This document shows positions 36,973 to 44,693 of a DNA stretch of 64,000 nucleotides, piece by piece. The number at the start of each line of letters is the position of its first letter. Within the stretch, counting starts at the first letter, position 1. Under the pieces are notes generated by a model. The model did not search any database and was not told the DNA's origin. It worked only from the letters and a program-made list of their open reading frames with translations. Origin of the DNA: Pseudomonas sp. (GTDB lineage: Bacteria; Pseudomonadota; Gammaproteobacteria; Pseudomonadales; Pseudomonadaceae). A program made the position numbers and the translations under genes. The DNA is taken from the NCBI RefSeq assembly GCF_017744435.1, contig NZ_JAGIBG010000010.1, forward strand, positions 51,613 to 115,612, in the 5' to 3' direction.

Positions 36973-38297
36973 AGCGTGCGCAAACCTCCATTGAAGACGT
37001 GCCCCTGAACCGCTTTCACCAACGCCTGACCGTTCGCTCCGGGGGCGGCTCATTCGTTGATGGCTATGTCCTGAGCATCATTGGCGTGGTGATGTTGCAG
37101 ATGTCCTCCGCCTTGCAACTCGATGGGTTCTGTGAAGGCATGATTGCAGCCTCGGCGCTCCTGGGCATCTTCTTCGGTGGTTTCATCGGTGGCTGGCTGA
37201 CGGATGTTTTCGGCAGAAAACGCATGTTCCTGGTTGGCCCGGTGATCTTCGTGCTGGCCTCTGTCGCCCAATGCTGGGCGGATACGGCGCTGGCGTTATT
37301 CATGCTTCGGCTGTTGATCGGTGTGGCGGTGGGCATCGAGTACCCGGTGGCAACCGCCCTGCTGGTGGAGTTTCTGCCCAGGCAGTACCGCGGGCCCAGG
37401 TTGGCGGCGTTGGCGTTGCTGTGGTTTGCCGGTGCGGCCTGCGCCTATGTGGTGGGCGAACTGATCCTGCGCAGTGACGCTGAGCAGGCCTGGCGCTGGG
37501 TGTTGGCAAGTGGCGCGGTATTGGGCGCCCTGCTGCTCCTGATACGCCTGGGCACCCCGGAATCGCCGCGCTGGTTGCTGAGCAAGGGACGCCGCAACGA
37601 GGCGCAGGCGATCATCAAGCAGGTCTATGGCCGCGCGTTCTCGCTCGCCAACCTTCCAGAGCAGGCGCAGGAGCGCAAGCTGCCGCTGCGTGCCCTGCTG
37701 CACTCCGGCTACGGCAAACGGATGATGTTCGTGGTGGTGTTCTGGACCTGCTCGATCGTGCCGGTGTTCTCGGTCTACGCCTTTGCGCCCAAGGTCCTGG
37801 CGGCGCTCAGGCTGACCGGTGACTTCGGCTCGATCAGCTCCGTCGCCATCACCCTGTTCTTCGTCATCGGCTGCCTGATCGCCACGCGCCTGATCAATAC
37901 GGTGGGGCGGCGCAACATGCTGATCTGCAGTTTCCTGTTTTCCGGCATGGCGTTGCTGGGCCTGGGTGCCTACAACAGCAGTTCGAGCGGGCTGATCCTG
38001 CTGTTCTTCTCGCTGTACGCGCTGTTCATTGGCGGTGCTCAGGTACTGACGCTGGTGTACCCGAACGAGATTTTTCCCACGGAAATGCGCTCGATGGCGG
38101 TGGGGATCGGGACGTCGTTTTCCCGGGTGGGGGCGGCTGCCGGGACGTATCTGGTGCCGGCTTCGCTCAGTGGCATCGGGGTGGCCAACACGATGTATGC
38201 GGCGGCGGTGATTACCCTGATCGGCCTGGTGGTTTCGTGGCTGTATGCGCCAGAGACCAATGCCTTGAGCCTGCGCGAAGCGGCTGCGCTCGACTGA
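36969..38297 (+). CDS. MFS transporter of the GMC/OpuAC cluster
   Basis: The 442-residue protein is a major facilitator with twelve predicted helices and the family loop motif GGWLTDVFGRKRMFLVG between helices 2 and 3. The sugar/metabolite-porter pattern LIGVAVGIEYPVATALLVEF and PESPRWLLSKGR are also present. Its ATG overlaps the OpuAC stop codon, giving translational coupling. It probably imports the compound oxidised by the GMC enzyme, with the binding protein possibly as a second uptake route or helper. The substrate is not known. Confidence 0.88.
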   Translation: MKRAQTSIEDVPLNRFHQRLTVRSGGGSFVDGYVLSIIGVVMLQMSSALQLDGFCEGMIAASALLGIFFGGFIGGWLTDVFGRKRMFLVGPVIFVLASVAQCWADTALALFMLRLLIGVAVGIEYPVATALLVEFLPRQYRGPRLAALALLWFAGAACAYVVGELILRSDAEQAWRWVLASGAVLGALLLLIRLGTPESPRWLLSKGRRNEAQAIIKQVYGRAFSLANLPEQAQERKLPLRALLHSGYGKRMMFVVVFWTCSIVPVFSVYAFAPKVLAALRLTGDFGSISSVAITLFFVIGCLIATRLINTVGRRNMLICSFLFSGMALLGLGAYNSSSSGLILLFFSLYALFIGGAQVLTLVYPNEIFPTEMRSMAVGIGTSFSRVGAAAGTYLVPASLSGIGVANTMYAAAVITLIGLVVSWLYAPETNALSLREAAALD

Positions 38298-38312
38298 AAG
38301 CTGTCACGGTTC

Positions 38313-38400
38313 CTGTGGGAGCGGGCTCACCCGCGAAGAATCCAACACGGTGCATGGCACCGGCTTCGCCGGTGTTCGCGGGTAAACCCGCTCCCACAGG
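38313..38400. repeat. REP pair (BIME-like) after the MFS gene
   Basis: Two inverted copies of the P. putida REP (38313-38337, cctgtgggagcgggctcacc...; and 38375-38400, the complement) flank a small hairpin caccggcttcgccggtg. Such pairs commonly follow gene ends in this species. Confidence 0.85.
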
Positions 38401-38461
38401 TACAGCGCGTGCCTTGAAAAAGTACTTGAAGTGCTCAATCCACGTAGTAGAACCAGCGGAT

Positions 38462-39736
38462 TCAAGGATTGACCCGCCACAACCCGGCCATTTGCGTGGT
38501 AAACCCCGCACTCATCAATTCCCTGCGCATCGCCCACTGCGCCGCCGCCGGCACCGCCGCGCTGCGCAGTGTCCCCCTCCCCCAGCGCCCGTTGACGCCG
38601 TCGATCACCTGCATGACCCGCTCGGCCTTCACGCTCTGCATCGGCGCAAACAGATCGCCCGTCACCTCCCCGCGCTGGCACAACTCCATCAGCAACACCT
38701 CGGCCTTGCTGTAGCGAAACCCCTCGCGATACACCCGCTCCACCGCCTCCAGCGCCATGCGTGTCAGCAGCCGCTCATCATCGGTCGGGTACGGCAGCTG
38801 CACCACCACGCCGTTGGCGTAGCGCGGCTCTTCGGGGTTGAACATGCCGGTGCGGATGCTCACCCGCATCCGTTGCGCCAGCGAGCGCTGCTTGCGCAGT
38901 TTTTCCGCCGCGCGCATCACGTAGGTGGCCACCGCCTCCTTGAGCGGTGCGAGCTCGGTCAGGCGCTGGCCGAACATGCGGCTGCAGCAGATTTCCTGGC
39001 GTGGCGGGGCGACCTCCTCCAGCTGCAGGCAAGGCGTGCCGGCCAGTTCGCGGGCGGTCTTTTCCACCACCACGCTGAAGGTCTTGCGCAGCAGGCCGGG
39101 GTTGGCGCGGGACAGGTCCCAGGCAGTGCGGATGCCCATCTCTTGCAATTGGGCCGTAAGGCGTTTGCCGATGCCCCAGACTTCGGACACATCACAGCGT
39201 TTCAGCACCCGCTCGTAACGCAGCGGATCACGCAGATCAACTACCCAACCGCTCTGCACCGACCAGCGTTTGGCTGCGTGATTGGCCAGCTTGGCGAGGG
39301 TCTTGGTACCGGCGATACCCACCCCCACCGGAATGCCGGTGTGCTTGAACACCCGGGCGCGGATGTCCCGGCCAAGGCGCTCCAGGTCGCCGGGCATGCC
39401 GGCCAGGTCGGCAAAGGCCTCGTCGATGGAATACACCTCCAGCGCCGGGACCATGCCCTCGATCACCGTCATCACCCGCTGGCTCATGTCGCCGTACAAC
39501 GCATAATTGGAGGAGAACGCCACGACCCCGTGCCGACGCAGCAGGTCTTTCACCTGAAAGTACGGCTGGCCCATCTTCACCAGCGGTTTGGCCTCGGCAC
39601 TGCGGGCGACGATGCAACCGTCGTTGTTGCTGAGCACGACGATGGGCGTGCGCTGCAGGTCGGGGCGAAACACCCGCTCGCAGCTGGCGTAGAAACTGTT
39701 GCAGTCGATCAGGGCAAAGACAGGGATGGGGTTCAT
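38462..39736 (-). CDS. umuC: Y-family DNA polymerase V catalytic subunit UmuC/RulB
   Basis: UmuC is the SOS-induced translesion polymerase subunit. The 424-residue protein has the palm motifs with the metal ligands Asp11 ([13 protein letters not shown]), Asp105 and Glu106 ([10 protein letters not shown]), the [15 protein letters not shown] helix-hairpin-helix region and a little-finger domain ending in UmuC-type [11 protein letters not shown] LexA box lies 20 bases upstream. The partner umuD is not adjacent: an oppositely oriented MFS gene separates them, so each gene has its own SOS promoter. Confidence 0.95.
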   Translation of the reverse strand: MNPIPVFALIDCNSFYASCERVFRPDLQRTPIVVLSNNDGCIVARSAEAKPLVKMGQPYFQVKDLLRRHGVVAFSSNYALYGDMSQRVMTVIEGMVPALEVYSIDEAFADLAGMPGDLERLGRDIRARVFKHTGIPVGVGIAGTKTLAKLANHAAKRWSVQSGWVVDLRDPLRYERVLKRCDVSEVWGIGKRLTAQLQEMGIRTAWDLSRANPGLLRKTFSVVVEKTARELAGTPCLQLEEVAPPRQEICCSRMFGQRLTELAPLKEAVATYVMRAAEKLRKQRSLAQRMRVSIRTGMFNPEEPRYANGVVVQLPYPTDDERLLTRMALEAVERVYREGFRYSKAEVLLMELCQRGEVTGDLFAPMQSVKAERVMQVIDGVNGRWGRGTLRSAAVPAAAQWAMRRELMSAGFTTQMAGLWRVNP

Positions 39737-39755
39737 CTGGCAGCATCAACAAATA

Positions 39756-39771
39756 CTGTATTTATATACAG
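39756..39771. promoter_or_regulatory. LexA box upstream of umuC
   Basis: CTGTATTTATATACAG matches the CTG-N10-CAG SOS box. It is 20-35 bases from the umuC ATG and about 104 bases from the divergent MFS ATG, so the MFS gene could also feel SOS control. Confidence 0.92.
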
Positions 39772-39874
39772 TTAACCACAACCTCCCACCGATGCCTCCC
39801 GCCACTCATCCGATTTGCATCCCGCGTACGAACTCCTACAGTTTCGAACTGTGACAACCGCGCCGAGGCTCCCG

Positions 39875-41077
39875 ATGCGCAGCGCCGAAAAAACCGAGCA
39901 CAGCACCACCGCCAAGGCCCTGCCGAAGATTCCCCGCAGCGTCTGGGCGCTGGGCTTCGTGTCGCTGTTCATGGACATTTCCTCGGAGATGATCCACGCC
40001 CTGCTGCCGCTGTACATGGTCACAGTGCTCGGCACTTCGGTGGTCGCCGTCGGCTTCATCGAGGGCATCGCCGAGGCCACCGCAGCGATCACCAAGGTTT
40101 TCTCCGGTGCGCTCAGCGACCGCCTCGGCAAGCGCAAGCTGCTGACGGTGCTGGGCTATGGCCTGGGCGCGTTGACCAAGCCGGTGTTCCCCATGGCCTC
40201 CGGGCTGGAATGGCTGACGGCGGCGCGCTTCGTCGACCGTATCGGCAAGGGCATCCGCGGTGCCCCCCGGGATGCGCTGGTGGCCGATGTAACTCCGCCC
40301 GAACTGCGCGGCGCGGCCTTCGGCCTGCGCCAGACGCTGGACACCGTCGGCGCATTCCTCGGCCCGTTGCTGGCGATCGTGCTGATGTGGCTGACCGCGA
40401 GCCATTTCCAGACGGTGTTCTGGGTGGCGGTGATCCCGGCGTTCGTTGCCGTGTACATTCTCGTTGCCTTCGTCCGCGAGCCCGAGACGGCGCCCAGCGC
40501 GCGGCCGGTGCGCTCGCCGCTGGCGCTGCATGAGCTGGTGCGACTGGGCCCGGCCTACTGGCGGCTGATCGGCCTGGCCATGGTGTTCACCCTGGCCCGT
40601 TTCAGCGAGGCATTCCTGCTGCTGCGCGCTCAGGACATGGGCCTGGCGCCGTTGTGGGCGCCGGCGGTGCTGGTGCTCATGGCCCTGGCCTATTCGCTGT
40701 CGGCCTACCCGGCTGGCGCGCTGTCCGACCGCGTGGGCCGCCGTGGCGTGCTGATGATCGGGCTGGCCCTGCTGATCGCCGCCGACCTGTTGCTGGCCCT
40801 GCTGCCAGGCTGGGCCGGGCTGGCGCTGGGGGTTGCCGCCTGGGGCCTGCACCTGGGCTTCACCCAAGGCGTCTTCGCCGCGCTGATCGCCGACAGTGCG
40901 CCGGCCAACCTGCGCGGCACGGCATTCGGCCTGTTCAACCTGCTGACCGGGGTGGCACTGCTGGTCGCCAGTGTGGTGGCCGGGCTGCTGTGGGATGGCG
41001 CGGGGTTCCAGGCGACCTTCCTGGTCGGGGCGGGCTTTGCCGGTGCCACCCTGGTCGGGGTGATGCTGCTGCGCTAA
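39875..41077 (+). CDS. MFS transporter lying between umuC and umuD
   Basis: The 400-residue protein has about twelve membrane helices and the MFS loop motif FSGALSDRLGKRKLL, plus RIGKGIRGAPRDALVADVTP. I choose the ATG at 39875 because a GAGG site lies six bases before it; the upstream GTG-type start would add 20 residues. It converges on umuD (six bases between stops) and diverges from umuC. It resembles DHA1-type drug or metabolite exporters; no substrate can be named. Confidence 0.88.
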   Translation: MRSAEKTEHSTTAKALPKIPRSVWALGFVSLFMDISSEMIHALLPLYMVTVLGTSVVAVGFIEGIAEATAAITKVFSGALSDRLGKRKLLTVLGYGLGALTKPVFPMASGLEWLTAARFVDRIGKGIRGAPRDALVADVTPPELRGAAFGLRQTLDTVGAFLGPLLAIVLMWLTASHFQTVFWVAVIPAFVAVYILVAFVREPETAPSARPVRSPLALHELVRLGPAYWRLIGLAMVFTLARFSEAFLLLRAQDMGLAPLWAPAVLVLMALAYSLSAYPAGALSDRVGRRGVLMIGLALLIAADLLLALLPGWAGLALGVAAWGLHLGFTQGVFAALIADSAPANLRGTAFGLFNLLTGVALLVASVVAGLLWDGAGFQATFLVGAGFAGATLVGVMLLR

Positions 41078-41083
41078 GCCGGC

Positions 41084-41515
41084 TCAGGCTGCCGGGTCAT
41101 GGCTGCGCACACTGAAGGTCACCACGCCCCAGATCATGAAGTCGTCACCCTCCATGATGTAGCGTGGCGCATAGCGCGGGTTCTCCGAGCGCAGCAGCAC
41201 TTGCCCGGCAACGTGCTGCAGCCGCTTGCACAAGGGCTCGCCGTTGACCGCGGCAATCACGATATGGCCATGGCGCGCCTCGATCGAGCGGTCGACCAGC
41301 ACCAGGTCGCCATCGAAGATACCAGCCCCCTGCATGCTGTCGCCGTCTATCCTGACCAGATAGATGTGCGGTGCGCGCAGGTTGAGCAGCTCGTCCAGCG
41401 AGATGGGCTGCTCCATGTGGTCGGCGGCTGGCGACGGAAAGCCAGCCGGGACACGGAACAGATAGCGCGGCACGGCAACACTGCCGCCCGTGATGGGACC
41501 CAGGATGGAAGTCAT
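41084..41515 (-). CDS. umuD: Polymerase V accessory protein UmuD/RulA (self-cleaving)
   Basis: The 143-residue peptidase S24 protein is activated by RecA filaments to UmuD'. The cleavage site is Ala24-Gly25 (RVPAGFPSP), and the Ser-Lys dyad is Ser60 (GDSMQ) and Lys97 (EPLCKRL), exactly at E. coli UmuD positions. A LexA box lies 21 bases upstream. Its partner umuC is 1.3 kb away on the same strand with an MFS gene in between. Confidence 0.95.
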   Translation of the reverse strand: MTSILGPITGGSVAVPRYLFRVPAGFPSPAADHMEQPISLDELLNLRAPHIYLVRIDGDSMQGAGIFDGDLVLVDRSIEARHGHIVIAAVNGEPLCKRLQHVAGQVLLRSENPRYAPRYIMEGDDFMIWGVVTFSVRSHDPAA

Positions 41516-41535
41516 GCGACGGCCTTGATATTAAA

Positions 41536-41551
41536 CTGTATAGATATACAG
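41536..41551. promoter_or_regulatory. LexA box between umuD and the SRAP gene
   Basis: CTGTATAGATATACAG matches CTG-N10-CAG. It sits 21 bases before the umuD ATG and 67 bases before the divergent SRAP ATG and may control both. Confidence 0.92.
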
Positions 41552-41617
41552 TAAACGCCGTAGCGAGTATCCGGTCAATTTCGCCGTAGGATATTTCGAC
41601 AAGTGGGGGTACATGCC

Positions 41618-42322
41618 ATGTGCGGACGCTTCGCCCAGTACCAGGGCCTGGCCGACTACCTGCGTGAACTGGACGCCGAGCAGGACGTGATCAGCGGCTA
41701 CGACAACGTGCCGATCGGCCGCTACAACGTCGCCCCCGGCAGCCGCGTGCTGATCCTGCATCACGCCACCGATGGCCTGCGCATCGACCCTTGCCATTGG
41801 GGTTGGGCGCCGTTCTGGGCCACGGGTAAACGGCCGGCGCCGATCAACGCGCGGGTCGAGACGGTGACCACCGGCAAGTTCTTCAAGGCCCTTTGGCCGC
41901 AAGGGCGGGCCTTGGTGATGGCCGATGGCTGGTATGAATGGGTGGCCGACCCACAGGACCCCAAGCGCAAACAGCCATATTTCATTCGTTTGAAAAGCCA
42001 GGCGCCGATGTTCATGGCGGCGCTGGCCGAGGTGCATGCGGGGCTGGAGCCGAACGAGGGAGATGGCTTCGTGATCATCACCGCCGCCAGCGATGCAGGG
42101 ATGGTCGATATCCATGACCGCCGGCCCTTGGTACTGAGCCCGGAGCATGCGCGGGCATGGATCGACCCTGAGGTACCTGCCGAGGAGGCCGAACGCCTGG
42201 CGCGGGAGCAGTGCTTGCCGGTGGAGGCGTTCGAGTGGTTTGCGGTGGGCAAGGACGTGGGGAATGTGCGTAATGACGGGGCTGAGCTGATCGTTATGCT
42301 CGATGCCGAGCATCAGCCCTGA
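41618..42322 (+). CDS. SOS response-associated peptidase (SRAP/HMCES, YedK-like)
   Basis: SRAP proteins cross-link to abasic sites in single-stranded DNA through the N-terminal Cys2, protecting them during replication. The 234-residue product starts MCGRFAQYQG, which places the catalytic Cys next to the removed Met. It also has the conserved Asn (RYNVAPG), the Glu in ADGWYEW and the His in MVDIHDRRP. The ORF five codons longer would bury Cys2 and is rejected. Divergence from umuD across a shared LexA box supports SOS induction. Confidence 0.95.
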   Translation: MCGRFAQYQGLADYLRELDAEQDVISGYDNVPIGRYNVAPGSRVLILHHATDGLRIDPCHWGWAPFWATGKRPAPINARVETVTTGKFFKALWPQGRALVMADGWYEWVADPQDPKRKQPYFIRLKSQAPMFMAALAEVHAGLEPNEGDGFVIITAASDAGMVDIHDRRPLVLSPEHARAWIDPEVPAEEAERLAREQCLPVEAFEWFAVGKDVGNVRNDGAELIVMLDAEHQP

Positions 42323-42331
42323 ATTTCGGTT

Positions 42332-42442
42332 GTCAGTGCCGGCCTCTTCGCGGGTAAACCCGCTCCCACAAGTACATCACAGAGTTCAAGACCTGCGCGA
42401 TCCCTGTGGGAGCGGGTTTACCCGCGAAGAGGCCAGCACTGA
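42332..42442. repeat. REP pair with extended arms
   Basis: Bases 42332-42370 and 42404-42442 form a 39-base inverted repeat with one mismatch. It contains the REP core (cgcgggtaaacccgctcccaca), outer flanks gtcagtgc and ggcctctt, and a 33-base spacer. Confidence 0.9.
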
Positions 42443-42460
42443 CAATACACCTGCCGCAGG

Positions 42461-44266
42461 TTAAGCCAGAACCTCTTGCTGCCGCAGCGCCCAGCCGCCC
42501 TGCCCGTCCACTTCCAGCCGGTGGGTATGGAAGTCGGCCAAGGTACTGCGATGCCCCACGCTCACCAGCAAGGTCTCGGGCATCTCTTTGCGCAGCAACG
42601 CATACATCGCATGCTCCAGCCCTTCGTCCATCGCCGAGGTGGACTCGTCGAGGAACACCACCTGCGGCCGGTTGAACAGCACCCGGGCAAATGCCAGGCG
42701 CTGCTGCTCACCGACCGAGAGAATGTTCGACCAGTCGCAGTTCACTGCCAGCCGCTCGGCCAGGTGTGCCAGGTTGACCTCGCGCAAGGCCTGCTGCATG
42801 CGGGCTTCATCCTCCGGCTGGCTGTCGGCCGGGTAGGCAATGGCGGTACGCAGGTCGCCCAGCGGCAGGTATGGCCGCTGCGACAGGAACAACGCCTGGG
42901 TACCCAACGGCCGCCGGACTTCGCCCTCGGCATACGGCCACAGGCCCGCCAGGGCGCGCAGCAAGGTGGTCTTGCCACTGCCCGACGGCCCTTTGATCAG
43001 CAGCGCCTGGCCACCGTGCAGGCGCAGGTCGAGGTCGGCGATCAGTGCATGGCCGTCCGGGCGCAGCACCTGCAGGCCGATGATGTCCAGCGCCCGTGGC
43101 TGGTCTTCGGTCAACACCCGTGGCAGCGTGCTGGCCTGGTCGTTGGCATCGAGGAAACCGGTCAGACGGTCGAGGGTGGCGCGGTACTGGGCGAAGGTGT
43201 CGTAGGACTCACGGAAGAACGACAGCGAATCCTGCACCTGGCCGAACGCCTGGGCGGTCTGCATCACGTCACCCAGCTTGATTGCGCCGCTGAAGAAGCG
43301 CGGTGCCTGCAGGATGAAAGGGAACACGACGGCCACCTGGCTGACACCGAGGTTGAAGCCGCTGAATTTCAGGTTCCGGAACACCAGTGCCCAGACATTG
43401 ACGATCAGCGCACCGAAGCGCCCCAGCAGAGTTGCCCGTTCGACCGGCGCACCCTGGTAGAAGGCGATGTTCTCGGCGTTCTCGCGCAGGCGCATCAGCG
43501 CATAACGGAAGTTCGCCGTGAGTTTTTCGTTGAGGAAATTCAGGCGGATCAACGGCTGGCCGAGGCGGAAGGCGATCCAGGTGGCGATCAGCACATAGAT
43601 GTAAACCGCAAACACCATTGCCCGGGGAATCTCGTACCCCGCCACCGTCAGCGGCGCCGACAGGCCCCAGAGGATGCCGGTAAAGGCCACCAGCGAGACC
43701 AGCGCGCTGACCGCACCCAGGGCCAGCGACACCGAGTTGCTGACGAACGCGCTGACGTCCAGTTCGATACGCTGGTCGGGGTTGTCCACCGGCTCGGCGA
43801 GGAAGCGGCCGCGGTAGTAGGCATCGCCTTTCATCCAGTCGCCGGTCAGGCGCTCGGTCAGCCACACCCGCCACTGGATGCTGAAGGCCTGGGTCACGTA
43901 GAAGGTGAACAACGAACGCAGCACATGGATGGTGGCCAGCACCGCGAACACCCCCAGCAAGTACCAGAAGGCGGTCTGGTCCAGCGCCTGCAAGGCGCTG
44001 TAGAAACCGTTGTACCAGAACGAGAACAGCACGTTCAGGCGCACCGAGAACAGCGTCAGTACCAGCAGCAGGCCAAACAGCAGCAGCGGGCGCCAACTGC
44101 GCCGGAAGGTGAAGTACGGTCCCGCCAACTGCCAGAACTGGCTGCCCCAGCGCGTGTAGCGCACGGCCAGGGAAGCAGCAGCGGTGAAGCCGATGAGGGT
44201 GATGAACGAGGCGATTGCAAGCCAGCTCAGGCTCTCTTGCAGGGCCTGGTGCCAGTTCATGTCCAT
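42461..44266 (-). CDS. SbmA/BacA-type ABC transporter (permease fused to ATPase)
   Basis: The 601-residue protein combines a six-helix membrane domain of the SbmA_BacA/ABC_membrane_2 kind (FTFRRSWRPLLLFGLLLVLT, ENAENIAFYQG) with a C-terminal ATPase. Walker A is GPSGSGKTT, the signature region is LSVGEQQRLAFARVL and Walker B is VVFLDESTSAMDE. Relatives (YddA, mycobacterial Rv1819c) move peptides, cobalamin or other hydrophilic compounds. The start MDMNWHQALQ is chosen; the longer frame adds 15 atypical residues. It is flanked on both sides by REP pairs, so it is probably monocistronic. Confidence 0.88.
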   Translation of the reverse strand: MDMNWHQALQESLSWLAIASFITLIGFTAAASLAVRYTRWGSQFWQLAGPYFTFRRSWRPLLLFGLLLVLTLFSVRLNVLFSFWYNGFYSALQALDQTAFWYLLGVFAVLATIHVLRSLFTFYVTQAFSIQWRVWLTERLTGDWMKGDAYYRGRFLAEPVDNPDQRIELDVSAFVSNSVSLALGAVSALVSLVAFTGILWGLSAPLTVAGYEIPRAMVFAVYIYVLIATWIAFRLGQPLIRLNFLNEKLTANFRYALMRLRENAENIAFYQGAPVERATLLGRFGALIVNVWALVFRNLKFSGFNLGVSQVAVVFPFILQAPRFFSGAIKLGDVMQTAQAFGQVQDSLSFFRESYDTFAQYRATLDRLTGFLDANDQASTLPRVLTEDQPRALDIIGLQVLRPDGHALIADLDLRLHGGQALLIKGPSGSGKTTLLRALAGLWPYAEGEVRRPLGTQALFLSQRPYLPLGDLRTAIAYPADSQPEDEARMQQALREVNLAHLAERLAVNCDWSNILSVGEQQRLAFARVLFNRPQVVFLDESTSAMDEGLEHAMYALLRKEMPETLLVSVGHRSTLADFHTHRLEVDGQGGWALRQQEVLA

Positions 44267-44369
44267 AGGAAGCGTCCGCGAAAAATGTAGGAATATTCGC
44301 GAGCGTAGCATTGCCCTAGGATTCTTCAGACATAGATGACGGACATTTCATTTTTTCCTGTACCAGCCC

Positions 44370-44476
44370 TTTCGCGGGTAAACCCGCTCCCACAAGATAT
44401 TGCGCAGGGTTCGGACCTTGCGCACCACCCTGTGGGAGCGGGTTTATCGAGGCGTCGAACCGCCGCGAAGAGGCCG
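44370..44476. repeat. REP pair, one arm interrupted
   Basis: A left REP (44370-44395) faces a right REP starting at 44430. The right copy reads gggttta, then about 15 extra bases (tcgaggcgtcgaacc), before the usual cgcgaagaggccgg tail. Confidence 0.75.
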
Positions 44477-44489
44477 GTACAGGCCAGCG

Positions 44490-44693
44490 CTAAGCCAAGG
44501 CCTCCACCACCTTGGCATCCAGCCCTTCCTGACCATGGTCGGCAATCCACTCCCCCAGCTGCCGGCGCATGGCCGGTGTCCAGAAGCTGTTCAGATGCTG
44601 CCTCACCCCCTGCACCGCCAGCGCCCGGTTTGGTTCGCTGTCGAAGTAGTGGGCGATCTGGTTGGCCATCTTGACCAAGTTGTCGCTGCTCAT
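44490..44693 (-). CDS. fdsD: Formate dehydrogenase delta subunit FdsD
   Basis: The 67-residue protein (MSSDNLVKMANQIAHYFDSE, then a helical tail) matches the small FdsD subunit of soluble NAD-dependent formate dehydrogenases, which helps maturation or stability of the Mo enzyme. Its ATG overlaps the fdsA stop codon by four bases, so it is the last gene of fdsGBAD. Confidence 0.92.
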   Translation of the reverse strand: MSSDNLVKMANQIAHYFDSEPNRALAVQGVRQHLNSFWTPAMRRQLGEWIADHGQEGLDAKVVEALA

